Assembly (NCBI GenBank): GCA_023078685.1
Contig: JALGAS010000004.1
Location: forward strand, 1-64,000
Origin: Neopestalotiopsis rosae
Lineage: Eukaryota; Ascomycota; Sordariomycetes; Amphisphaeriales; Sporocadaceae
Length of the DNA stretch: 64,000 nt
Direction: 5' to 3'
Shown: in pieces, positions 45,478 to 56,720 of the stretch
Numbering within the stretch: the stretch's first letter is position 1
Layout of the letters: each line of letters starts with the position of its first letter
Translations under genes and position numbers: made by a program
Notes under the pieces: model-generated
The model's input: the letters and a program-made list of their open reading frames with translations, nothing else
Told to the model about the DNA's origin: nothing
The model's database searches: none

Positions 45478-46265
45478 GCGAAATGAAAGAAGACTCACTC
45501 CAGGGATTAGAGAAGCTTCAGATGATATCTTTATTCTCTTCACACCTCAGATCACGTCGTCCCACAAGTCATTATTGTGTCCACTCAACGACAGCGTACA
45601 GAGCTTGCGCAGCCAGTTTAGCTTTGGCTAGGCTCAGAAAGCCATCACCCACAGTGGCGGCCTACGATAAGCTCGACACCACACACCGGCAGCCTCAAAG
45701 TAAGCCAATCGGGAAGAGGACGGAATGCAGGCCGCATGCACGCCTCAAAATTAGCCAAACATCGAGAAGATGTTCTGTTTTACAATACGATACTGGCCGC
45801 GCATGCTGGAAAGTGATGCAACTGCAGCCGAATGCTCTTGCATTCATGATCCGGATATGAACTTGACGGGACGATTCCTCAATGTCAACCAATCCAGGTC
45901 CTCGATTCTACAATCCATTGATAACCTCTGGATGATCGTAAACCTTGTTTGATCAGTTCTCCAGCGCTACGCGCTGTCATACTGATGATGCGTAATTAAG
46001 AAAGATTGACGGGGACTGATACCTCTCTACGAGCAATGGACATATGAGTTGTTTAAAAAACAGCTGTTGAATACCTTTGAGCCGAAGCAGCGTCATAATT
46101 ACGCTGCCATCTATAAAATAGAAGGATGAATCCTGAATATCGAAGAAAACAACTTTGACATCGTTCTTCAGTACAGCACAACATTTGAGGTGTTGCCAAT
46201 TGTGCCATTGTTCATTTTCAAACTCTACCACCTCTTGAATTCACCTTCTATCGCAGGTCTCCGAA
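45478..46265. other. Divergent promoter region of zinc-finger and dynamin genes
   Basis: The two genes face away from each other here. No coding frame or RNA gene is supported. Confidence 0.45.
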
Positions 46266-48563
46266 ATGGCTGCAATTCGAGACACCAATTTGTTGTCGGA
46301 CCCGGCCTTACTGGAGAAGGTCGACAAGCTCCGTGACCTCAACATTGGCCAACATGTGCCTTTGCCTCAGGTAAGTGCCAAAGCCAACATAAAAGACATT
46401 TAAATGCAGACTGAAATTTCATATAGCTTGTTGTCGTTGGCGATCAGAGCTCTGGCAAGTCCTCGTTGCTGGAAAGCTTAAGTGGGGTTCCTTTCCCAAA
46501 AGACCAACAACTTTGCACTCGATATGCAACCCAAATCACATCTCGACGTACCACCGGTAGCGAATATGTCGAGGTACGCATCATTCCTGGTCCTCACGCG
46601 ACAGAGGAGCATAAGACACATCTTGGTGGATTCTGTGTCAAACTGAAGTCTTCCTCGGATCTCAGAGACCAATTCTTGAATGTTTTGAGGAAGGTTCGTA
46701 GGTATCAAGTCTTCTGGCGATTCAACATATCTGATGATGGATTAGGCAAATGAACAGATGGGGTTGCGAGCAGATCTCAAGACTGGGAACGGAGCAGGAT
46801 TCAGCGAAGACGTCCTTAAGATCGAGATACACGGACCTAATGAGGATCATCTGACCATAATTGATGTTCCGGGCATTTTTCGCAATACTACTCAGGGAAC
46901 AACGACGAAAGAGGACATAGCCATGGTGACTGCCCTAGTCGAAAACCACATCAAAGAGAGCAGTACAATCATTCTCGCGGTTCTACCGAGCAATGTTCAT
47001 ATCGCGACGCAAGAAATCTTGGAGCTTGCAGAGAAGTACGACAAGAATGGTGAACGTACGATTGGGGTCCTCACCAAGCCCGACCTGGTCCACGAACCTG
47101 GTGCCCAAGCTCCCGTCTGCGATCTTGTTCAGGGCAAAGACCGGCCTCTCAATCTTGGTTATTTCCTCGTACGCAATCGTGGGAGTGACGATAGTGCCAG
47201 AACACAGCTAGAACTTGACCAGTTCTCCGAAAAACAGCCGTGGAATAGCCTTCCTCGTGATCGCCTTGGAATCGCTGCCCTCAAGAAATTTCTGTCCCCG
47301 CTGCTACTCGAGATCACGCGACAAAACTTTCCTCGACTGGGGCGAGATATCAATGAGAAAGTCAAGGAGTGCAACAAAGAACTTGACACCCTCGGACCGC
47401 CCCGCCAGGACGAGAGAGAGCAACGCATCTTTCTGAATCGTGTTGCCGGAGCATTCCAGGATCGCGCAAGGGCGGCATTGGCTGCAGACTACAACTCTGA
47501 TGCAGTATTCAGTCAAGATAAGCTGCGTCTGATCACTCATATCGCTAATATCACAGATGTTTTCAATGTCGACTTCCACCGGAAGGCTCACTCCCGTCAG
47601 TTTTCTCCCGTCATGGAAACGGAACCTCCCTTGCCAACCGAAGATGCCCTCACTCAACACGGGAGACAGTTTTTCACTCTTAGTATGATACTCAAGCAAC
47701 GGGTGCTCCTTAAACAATGGGCTGTCGACAAATGCACGCCGGGTGAGCTCGAAGAACTTGGCGACATACTAAAGCACATTCCAGCAGTAGATGTACCGAC
47801 TGAGATGGTAAGTAAATGGATCAATGAGGTGTACCCGCAATCTAGGGGCCTTGACCTTGGTACCTTCAATCCAAACTTTATTTCGATGGCATTTGCAGAG
47901 AAATCGAGCAAATGGGGCCACATGACCCGAATCTACATGACAAGGTGTATCATCACTGTTCATCGTTTCATCGCTACCACACTCCGCTCTGTATGGCCGG
48001 ACAATCGGGGCCGAGGCAAGCTGTGGGCAGCTATTATCAGACATCTGGTGGAGAAGTACAAAGCAGCTATGGATCAAGCCGAGCTGCTCATTAGAGTAGA
48101 ACGGCTCAAGAAGCCGTATACTCTCAATGCACAGTTCGCCAAGGCCCTGTCAAAAACGCGTGGGGAAAGGATCGCGAAGGTTTTGGAGCCCACTGCGAGA
48201 AAGGATACCACTCAGTATGGAGAAGTTCAGTCCATGGTCAATTTGGTTGACATCCCCAAAGTCGCTCAGGAGAAGCACAACGTGGAGCAATTGCAAGAAG
48301 AGATGCACGACATTCTTCAGGCGTACTATCAACTGGCGCTTGACCGATTTATCGACAATGTCTTCCAACTGGCAGTCGACTACCACCTGCTACACGGACC
48401 TTCAAGTCCTCTCGGCGTTTTCAATCAGGAGTGGGTTATCAACCTCGGCCCGGAAGAGCTTGAACGGATTGTGGGCGAAGTCAAATCAGCCAAGTCGCAC
48501 CGATCAAGGCTCCAAAAGAAGATCACCGACCTCAACCGCGCAATCGAGATACTTAGGTCGTAG
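46266..48563 (+). CDS. Dynamin-like GTPase (Mx/Vps1-type)
   Basis: Exons 46266-46370, 46427-46693 and 46758-48563 give 725 residues; both introns are phase 0 and short (56 and 64 nt). The GTPase domain has the P-loop GDQSSGKSSLLE near residue 40, the switch segment CTRYATQITSRR, G3 DVPG and G4 TKPD. A stalk region follows. The last ~100 residues (RFIDNVFQLAVDYHLL through RSRLQKKITDLNRAIEIL) form the GTPase effector domain. There is no PH or proline-rich domain, so it is an Mx-like or Vps1-like dynamin rather than endocytic dynamin. Fungi often carry several such accessory dynamins of unknown role; orthology to Vps1 is not certain. Confidence 0.92.
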
Positions 48564-48668
48564 GGGTTGGTGGCTAGCACAATCGTGGGAAAAGCAAGAA
48601 CCTCTCGATGCTCCCAATATAGATGGCTCTCATACACCACTTCATAGCTCGACTCGATCGATTCATAC

Positions 48669-48697
48669 TTTTTTTTTTTCCTTTTCTTTTTTTTTTG
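48669..48697. repeat. T-rich tract in the 3' flank of the dynamin gene
   Basis: About 29 nt of almost pure T, interrupted only by single C bases, lie about 105 bp after the dynamin stop. On the plus strand this is probably a U-rich element near the polyadenylation region. It may also act on the convergent FMN oxidase transcript, whose stop is 90 bp further on. Confidence 0.7.
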
Positions 48698-48786
48698 GTT
48701 CCAATTTATTCAATTGCCATTAGATAATCTGAGAGCTTTGCTTGAGTCTGACAAGCCGTCATCGTTGAGTGCCTCGAGATTGACAC

Positions 48787-50044
48787 CTACAATCGTGCCA
48801 ATGGTCCGTCCAAGCGAGCAATGCCAAGAGATGCTGTAGTAATTTCAGAAATTGTTTTACATCCTGCCAGTAACATGCACCTTCTGAAATCGTCATATAA
48901 AATTTGTAGAGTCTTCTCGACACCCTTTTGGCCGTCATACTGTTGGCGAAGTGTCAGTGCATTACGCGTCAGGTAGCAAGTGTGACTACTGGGAGGAGCT
49001 GCCAAACTTACTGCTAGGCCCCAGATTGTCGGCCGACCGATCCAGCAGCACTGAGCACCAAGCGCTATGGCCTTGAAAATGTCTGCACCGGTCCGAAAAC
49101 CTCCATCGACGTGGACGGGTATCTTTCCGTCCGCGGCCTTGACGCACTCGGGCAAAGCGTCGAGAGTAGCCGGCGCCCAGTCCAACTGTCTGCCTCCGTG
49201 ATTGCTGACGAGGACGCCGTCGCAGCCGTACTGACGAGCCAGCAAGACGTCCTCTGCCGTCAGGATACCCTTGATCCATATTTCCATCTTCGTCTTACTT
49301 CGCAGCCACGGGATCTCCTGGGCCCAAGAGTGGGCGTCCGAGTTGAACGTTACGAACCCGTCGTCATGGGTCTGGGCTTGGATCATTTCTGTAGTCTTTT
49401 CGAGCATGGGAAAGGCGAGTCCTGCAGGTGTCCGAAAGTCATTGCGCCACTCATTGTAGCGGACACCCAGCACGGGACTGTCGGCCGTGAGAAGAATCGC
49501 CGTGCACCCGGCAGCCTCGGCGCGGCGAATGATGCGTTCCTGCAGCGCGCGGTCCTTCATAGTATAGAGTTGCATTGCATGCGCAATGGGTCCGACTTCA
49601 CGACCAGCCGCGACAACGTCCTCGACGGAAAAGTTGGAGAAGGAGGATACGCCCATGTTGATGCCGAACTTGGCGCAGGCTCGACTGGTCGCTAGCTCTC
49701 CATCTGGATGCGCCATTCCCTGAATGCCGGCCGGCGAGATGCACAGGGGAAAGGGAATCTTGCGCCCAAAGACGTCGACACTGGTATCTGCTCCGGAGAC
49801 ATCCCTTAATACGCGGGGCCGGATGCGATATTTGGCAAATGCGGCTCGGTTCTCATTGACAGTGATCTGTTCCGCTGAACCAGAATCGAAAAAATCTGTA
49901 TCCTCATTGCGCTCAGTAATGAGATCCTGCATACTCAGATACGTGGAAAGCATGTGTTGTACCTGTGTGCGATTTTTTTAACTTCTTGATAGCCTCATTA
50001 TGTATATCGTCAATGGACAACAACGGTACCATTTTATCAATCAT
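48787..50044 (-). CDS. FMN-dependent 2-hydroxyacid oxidase/dehydrogenase
   Basis: Exons 49963-50044, 49012-49895 and 48787-48939 give 372 residues; introns of 67 and 72 nt, phases 1 and 0. Splicing the first intron brings SIDDIHNEAIKKLKK directly onto DFFDSGSAEQITVNENRAAF, the standard N-terminus of the family. The FMN barrel shows PFPLCISPAGIQGMAHPDGE, LTADSPVLGVRYNEWRNDF, the catalytic-base motif VSNHGGRQLD, and VHVDGGFRTGADIFKAIALGA. Members oxidise L-lactate, glycolate or other 2-hydroxy acids; the substrate is unknown here, and there is no cytochrome b5 domain as in flavocytochrome b2. A second in-frame ATG at 50032 has a better context. The second intron has no stop and is a multiple of three. 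Confidence 0.93.
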
Positions 50045-50734
50045 GATTGCAATGAAACTTGGTGTACAGTTGCTCAACGCTCTGAATTCCACACAGTCGA
50101 CTGGTGCAAAGGAAGAAACTTCAATTTTGACGTTATACGCTGAACTCAACTCCCGATGTCCGCCTGGTAGCACTGCGAAATCGGAACTTTGCACCTGGAG
50201 GTTCGGGCTGTGATCCGGCTCCCCTCCGGCTATGAACCGGCGATACTGCAGGCGATAACTCGCCTATAGTAATCCAATCGGAAGCCAATGACCAACCACT
50301 TTGACTGACATGATAAGCCACTATCATCATACACATCAATCATACAAGTATAATGTCGCTTTTTTCGATCATTGAATGTGAAATTCGCATTCTATTTGAT
50401 GTCATCCAATATTGTAACAATGTATCTAGGTCGCTGAGAAGGCGACCAAATTGGTGGTAGTATATTTCGTACTCTGTACAGAACGGGTGTGGGGCCAAAT
50501 TCGGAGTATCCCCGCATATAGATGTAGCGGGCGGTTCAGTGAAGGTTTAGTGGATGTTCTAGCGACTCTGATCCATGGCAGTGCTTATCAGTGGGTGTAG
50601 GTGCTTCAGGAAAAGAAATGAGTCGCCTTTACTGAGCAAGTAATGCTGCATCAGATTCGCAGAGGCAAAGACGATTAGCTATCGGCGTGCTCAAGTATAG
50701 ATTTCCATTATTGTACCAAGTTCTACCATGTGGT
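50045..50734. other. Intergenic region, no gene seen
   Basis: Promoter of the FMN oxidase and 3' flank of the P450 gene, both minus strand. The part around 50,350-50,500 is AT-rich. No coding frame or RNA gene is supported. Confidence 0.4.
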
Positions 50735-52639
50735 CTAGATAGTCCCCCGCACATTTCTTACGACGGGCAAAAACCGCACCCGAATCTGAGGCTTGTCCCA
50801 CATTGCATATGAACGGAAGTCGCGGTCAAACACAATCTCCTCTCCCGGCAACCTCTCCAGATCGAAATTCCACAGCGTCTTGGCGATGAAGAGTCGAGTC
50901 TGCCGCCATGCTGATCCCAAACCCGGGCAGTTTCGTGGACCGCGACTGAATGGCGAAAAGGCCTCCCTTGCGTCATTGGCAAAGGCGGGGTCCCAGTGGG
51001 AATGGTCCCGGGGAAACCAGCGCTGCGGCAAAAACTCGCCTGGTCTGTGAAAGTATCGCGGACTCCTCGTAAAGGCAAAATGGCCATACTGAACTATTAT
51101 TCCCTTGTCAATATAGTGTCCGTCCACGTTAGCACCAGGGCTGATACGTGGAAGACCATTGGCTCCGATTACCGTGATGCGAAGGGTTTCCATGAGGCAA
51201 GCATTGAGAATTTTGAGATGAGCAACTGTCTCTGTGGTAATATCGTGACTGCTCTCAAAGCGGTCTCTGATTTCTTGGGTGATCCATTTGTAGCATTGGC
51301 TATTTTGCATGAGGAAAATCAGAGTGCAGAGGAACTGGCTCGAGATGGGTTCATATCCGGCGCTCAATAGCTGACCAGCCACGATCTCCATATGTTTGAG
51401 CTCCTTCTTGTTCGGCTCGGGTCCATTAGGTGGACACAAGTGTTCGAAATAGTCCAGATGACTGGTGTTGCCTCGGCGCTGGATTCGAGTTACCACTTCC
51501 TTGTGATTCAATGCAAGCGTCTGGGGCAAAGTGGCGATAAGCGAGGAAGGTACGAAGAGAAATTTCAGTGGCGCAAGTAGACGAAACTTTTTGGTCACTG
51601 CATTGACCGCGAGAAAGAAATTCACTGCCCAAAGTGAGTCTAGAAGTGGCGCATTCTTCACTACGGCAGCAAGAGTCAGCATATCAAAGGAGGTCGGAGC
51701 AGACATGAACAGAGGCCAAGAAGGAAGGATAGAAAATGAAGCTTACTTGTCTGCATCTGTTTCATCTCCCGGCTGTACGCCATGTCTGCTGAGATATCAA
51801 GAGCCAGCCAATCTGTCCACTTTGGTCGTGTTAGTCGGCCACGACTTGTAGCAGGCATGGGACGCAATGGCATTACCAACATACCTGGCGAAGTTCGATG
51901 CCGTCCTGTGCTGCCCCGATTTCTCTCATCCGCTCCACAAAGTAGCCGATATGTCTATGTAGTGTGGGCTCCTTTGCATTCAGAGACTGGACGCTGAATG
52001 CAGGCGACAGTCTCTTTCGGATTTCGCGATGCTTGGCGGGATTTCTTTCCCACTGCACGCCGTCCTCTCCCTGGCCTAGATCCAACCAGTCTGTCCTGGT
52101 GAAATGTTCCATGTGCTTCGTATGAGAGTCGTATATATCTGTCACATCATGTTGGCTCTTTGCATTCTGCTGCATTCACCATAACATGAAGCTTACCTTC
52201 GGCTGCCTTGGGTGAAATGAAGACGAGTTCATTGGGTCCAATACGTACAACGTCGCCTACCAAACATGAGTTTCCATTCGACTGAGAGTTGACAAGCCAG
52301 GAGTCTGACCGTATTCTTCAAGCACTTCAGCAATAGACCAGGGATATTTCCCCCGCAGCCTAGATGGTCGTGCAGTCAGTCATTGCGCACCTGTGAGTTG
52401 ATACTGCAGCAGACGTACCAGTGATATGCCCACCAAACATTGGACACTGCCGCCAATCTCGGACCAGGGTACTTTGACAAAGCATGGAAATACAGATTAT
52501 ACACGCATCGAGTTGCGGCATACATTACCAACTTGGTCGCATCAGTATTTGGTCATGGCAGGTTGCGATCTTCGTTTTGACCTACCCCAGTAACCAGGAC
52601 AATAGGCCATTGGGCCTTGAAAGACGAGAGGTCGGTCAT
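50735..52639 (-). CDS. Cytochrome P450 monooxygenase
   Basis: Seven exons: 52586-52639, 52419-52531, 52310-52359, 52197-52256, 51885-52138, 51747-51819 and 50735-51660. All phases close to give 509 residues. An N-terminal membrane anchor spans about residues 9-30 (AQWPIVLVTGLVMYAATR, split by intron 1), followed by NLYFHALSKYPGPRL, the Pro-rich hinge. Conserved parts include KHREIRKRLSPAFS (helix C), ETLR (ExxR, helix K) and the heme-binding FSRGPRNCPG (Cys about 446), with Pro in the place of the usual Ile/Leu after Cys. It resembles fungal microsomal P450s of secondary metabolism. The helix I threonine segment is atypical (AGYEPISSQF where AGxDT is usual). Substrate unknown. Confidence 0.93.
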
Positions 52640-53243
52640 GTTTGCGTGAATCTGGAAAGAGGCCATTGCGATGCAGTTGTGACACCAGTGATCCCAGCGA
52701 TCATCATCGAGAAAAGCTTGGGAGAAAAGGTGTTTCCAGTGTCTGGCTGGTCGAGTCACATTTCGGGTATCCGTCACGCGCCACCAACCAACATTGGATA
52801 GGTAAACATCGAAGAGCTCCTACATATGCACTGTTGATGTTGGTCCGAATGTTGGTAGTGGTCTCCCCGCATCAGATCTCCAGGGGTCATACTATATCAC
52901 ACTTGATCGGTTTTAACTTGTCTTTCTAATTGGCTCTTCTGAAAGGTAGGAAAAAATAACTTGGGCGTCGGTTCACAGTTGTTTCTAAAGTCGATCCAGG
53001 CAGCTGAGGCTCAACTCTGGCGGCCACAGGAGTAGCGGCTATCGAGTACCTCTTTAGTGGAGTGAGCGCAGTATTCCAGCGCAGTAGCCGAAGCTAGGGA
53101 GGGCAGTCTGGGTACCCAGGTGTCCATTCAACGCTACATAGGTACCTCCCCAGGTACCTAAACCCAATCACGACCCCTGTATATTTCATTCAACAACATA
53201 GCTCTCACAATTTCCACTACAAAAGACTGTTTTGTACACTATG
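52640..53243. other. Intergenic region, no gene seen
   Basis: Promoter of the P450 and 3' flank of the GH43 gene. A small direct echo of ggtacc-type sites at 53,110-53,160 (gggtacccaggtg, ataggtacctccccaggtacc) is visible but short. Nothing else is supported. Confidence 0.4.
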
Positions 53244-54447
53244 CTACCAGTTTAGTCCCATGTAAGCTCTTTGCAATGCAGTGAGATCTCTTTGGTTGAT
53301 CGCAAGCACAGAACCGTGTCTCAAACCTATTGGTATCGAGCCGTCTGCATTTCGTTCCCACAACCCCTTCTCGACAGAGTCACTCTCAAAGTCAACATAT
53401 CCCGTGCCCCCAGAGTAATAATCAAGGAGGAGATGTGCCTTGTTGGACTCGACATTGTCCCAGAATGCATAAGCGCCTTCGGTATTGTCGTCCATTACGG
53501 CAGTGCCTTCTGTCCATTCACCAAGCAGACCGGTTGTGGAAATCTGTTGATAGATTTGGTGGGCGGTTTGGTTCTTGTAGAAGCGCGCGTACGACTTGCC
53601 ATCAAGTTGCAGCAGATTCGCATCGAGCATGCCTCCTCCAAACCAGTCTCTAGGGTCCGTAAAGGTCACAAAGTCCTTTGTGTACGAATAGCGAATCGTG
53701 TAACTGGTGGATTTCCCTTCGTGATCGGGATCATCTTCACTGAACTATACGTCATAGGACGAATACCTTAGCATGTTTTGTCATTCGTATTTCTCATGAA
53801 CGGGATTTACTTACGAATCTTGAAGCCCAGAATACAAAATATTGTTCTGTTTCCACAAGTGGTAAGCTCATGAAATCGAATTGCACAATTTCTGCCGCCG
53901 AGGGTCACGTACTCTTGTCCCCATCCCATACGGCGTCAGGTGCGTACACCATACCAACAGTCTCGTTCTCCATTGTTACCAATCTCTCGCTGGACCACGT
54001 CACAAGGTCGTCGCTTTGCCAGACGAACATGGCCCGGGATCCTATACGATCGGCATCATCCCAATTGGTCTATGAATTGTCTAGTCAGTCTCTCGGTTAA
54101 GACAGCTGGCCCGTGATACATTGACCAAATACCTTGGAAATGTCTAGATCAGTGCCAAGCATCCAATAGCTGCCAAGATAGGCGCCTTTGCCACGGACAA
54201 TGGTAGGGTCACGAACACCACCTGTTCCTAGGGTTGGAACAATGACTGGATCCCCGCCGTTGAGTACGGTGAAATTGGTAGGGTCGCTGTTCAAGCTGGT
54301 GTAGAGGTACACAGAGGGATCATGTCCGTGGAAGAAGGCCCCAAGGTATCCCACTGACGGGTAGCCGCGACGGGCCCGTGTCAGCTGCACGTTCACTGCC
54401 GATGATGACTGGCAAACAAGACCGAGAATCAAAGCTCTGGTAAGCAT
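53244..54447 (-). CDS. Secreted glycoside hydrolase, GH43-like
   Basis: Exons 54133-54447, 53913-54069, 53815-53846 and 53244-53744 give 334 residues; the third exon is 32 nt. A signal peptide (MLTRALILGLVCQSSSAV) starts at ATG 54447. Family-like blocks follow: FFHGHDPSVYLYTS, TGGVRDPTIVRGKG, GTDLDISKTNWDDADRIGSR, MVYAPDAVWDGDKK, then QYFVFWASRF and a conserved C-terminal part. This pattern fits five-bladed GH43 enzymes (arabinofuranosidase/xylosidase group), so plant-polysaccharide side-chain hydrolysis outside the cell is inferred. Subfamily is not resolved, and the position of the general acid is Asp in APDAVWD where many relatives have Glu. In-frame ATGs upstream of 54447 would bury the signal peptide and were rejected. 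Confidence 0.85.
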
Positions 54448-55490
54448 TTTGGTTTCTCTGAGTGAAGGCGATGCGATGAGATGCGAGGTGCTGTACTTCA
54501 TACTCATATTCGGCGCGTTGACGGCAGAGCTAATATACACATTTTCATCATGCTCGCCAGAACTCATCAATAATCCGTTGCCCGAATGACTTGAGCCGGT
54601 AGGTATGCATTGAATTCAACAGATGTAAAGTAACAATTCATTCAATGCAAGCATTTGAGCCTTTACCGATTGAAATTATCCGTCAATGGGTCACTTTTTG
54701 CCAACCTTCGTTGTAGTCATCGCGAAGACGGCTTGCACTGATTAGTGCGGCTATACTCTCTCGCGCCAAGAATTTGGAGTCCACCGCGCATATACTATAG
54801 GAGGAGATGTACTTTGTGTTCCATCTTTCTCTCCGGTGGTTCAAATGAATGACGTCCGTCGCACAACAATGTAGCGATCAAAGATGATTTCACCATTTTC
54901 AATTCCTCTGAACGTTGATACTCGGGGCCTTCCCTATGATGAGTCCAGTGGTCTTGCAAATGGCGCCTGCCGAAATTGGCTTGAAATAACAGGATCAAGT
55001 ATGATCAAGAATATACACAAACGTGCGCCCTGAAAACGCACCTAACAATAAATTATGTGTACCCATGTACCGCGTTGGACCGTAACTCTATATAGGGAGA
55101 GGTTCTTCCGGGGCAACATCGTCACAGAATGCAGGATCAAGGGTGTTTATTACCCTGAAGAGTTGATGAAACTCTAGTGGTCAGGAATACTACGTTTACT
55201 TTGAAAATCATTAGGACGTATCTCAGATAATACAGTAATTGAATGGGCATAAGCAAAGGAGAGTTATTTATCAAGAGATGCTACTCACAGCACCATGTGC
55301 TCCAAACCTCGTATATACAAGCTTATAACCCCTAAGAATCGAAATAATGTCTGAGAAAATACAAGGATCCAGGCACCGATTTTATTTTCCCTCACATCAG
55401 CACATATTCTGTTCTTCACGTGAGTGCTAGGACAATCGCGCAACATGCGGCAACATGGAGGAGACGCACGCTGGCGACGAGGCTAGTAGC
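54448..55490. other. Intergenic region, no gene seen
   Basis: About 1 kb, AT-rich in parts (54,570-55,400). It should hold the promoter of the GH43 gene and the 3' flank of the intradiol dioxygenase. A 67-codon frame at 54795-54998 shows no domain. No RNA gene seen. Confidence 0.4.
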
Positions 55491-56720
55491 TCACGAGGGT
55501 GGACCGCCGCCACCGCCTCCAGCACCACCACCACCACCAGAGCTCACGGGAACACCACCGTCCTCGGTCAGCTCAAAGCTGTAGGTAGGCGTGTACGAAG
55601 CTGTAGTGTCGACACCGACGACGATCCACTGGAAGATGCCCTCAGAGATGGAGTCGCCGAGCAGGACATAGTTGAAGACGGGGTCCGAGGTGGTTCCCGC
55701 CGTCTCCTGCTCGCCAAAGACGCGGTCCTCGGCGTTGGTGGTCAGGGTGATGGTGTTGCTGCTGTAAGGGCTCAGCGCCTCAACCTGGGTCGTCAGGCTC
55801 TGGTCCCAGAAGAACTGGCCAATGTGCGGGACCGAGCCCATGGTGATGGTGCCGTTAGCGTTCTCCTCCGAGTCCGTGTGCAGGACAACGTGCATGTGGT
55901 TGGTACGGCCAGAGTAGTGACCGGGGTAGATGGCTACAAGAGAGATGTGGTCAGACGCGGGATTAAACTAGTAGGCACGTGGCGAGATGGCTTACTCGTG
56001 AACTTGACAACACCATCGTCATCGGTCTGCTGAATACCACGCAGAGCGGTGTTGTCTAGGTTAGTGGCATCATTGCTGTTGCCATTGCCGTTGGACTGGA
56101 CACCCGAGTAGACGCCCGTAGAGTTGCAGTTCCAGATATCGAACCAAGCGCCGACCAGCGGTTCACAAGTATTTACATCAATCACTTGGGCCTCCATGAT
56201 GATCTCGACGCCCGGCTCCGAGTCGGTAACATCAGATCTAACGTATTCGCCATTGACGTAGAATGGGCCAACCTCGCCCTCAGGGTTCAAGACAACACAG
56301 GTAGTGCTGTTGAAAACATAAGATTCATCAGCCTGAGCCTGGTCGGGGTCGAGAGTGCCCTCGTGATCCTTGTTCAGGATGCTGGTGGTGTCTCTCTTGA
56401 CGGCTTCACGTTTGCGGTAGGGGTCTGGTAGGACGTGTTAGGCGTATCAAGTAAATCGTGCTCGTGCAAAGTTTAGGCTTACTGTTGACAGGGATTCTGC
56501 GGGCAATGCGTTGCTTCGCTGCCTCGGCGGAACGTCGTTCAACAGCGCGAGCAACATGACCGCGGGACTCGAGAGAGGCTGCGCAGTTCTCCAAGGCCCG
56601 TCTAGTGTTGACGCGTTGAGTGCGGGCGGCGATGGCAGCCCGGTGCTCCTCGGCCTCGTGTCCTGGGTGGGCGGTTGCAACAGCGGCAAGGCCAAGAGTG
56701 ACCAACTTAGTGAAGAACAT
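55491..56720 (-). CDS. Secreted intradiol ring-cleavage dioxygenase
   Basis: Exons 56483-56720, 55996-56424 and 55491-55933 give 369 residues, introns 58 and 62 nt, both phase 1. A signal peptide (MFFTKLVTLGLAAVATAH) is followed by a basic, possibly processed propeptide. The catalytic domain shows GPFYVNGEYVRSDV, GAWFDIWNCNSTGVYSG (first Tyr iron ligand), then YPGHYSGRTNHMHVVLH, which supplies the second Tyr and the two His ligands of the Fe(III) site. These extracellular enzymes cleave catechols between the hydroxyls and are common in plant-associated and litter fungi. The C-terminus is a Ser/Gly-rich tail ending GGGGGGPPS, also typical. It differs in class from the LigB-type enzyme at 30-31 kb. 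Confidence 0.93.

Noticed and set aside
47654..48077. Minus-strand frames within the dynamin gene
   Set aside because: Antisense to the stalk-coding region of a clear dynamin; no independent evidence.
50200..50280. Sequence with gttcgggct and ggctatgaacc considered as a tRNA gene
   Set aside because: No acceptor stem pairing or proper A and B box spacing could be built; no tRNA was confidently found anywhere in the window.
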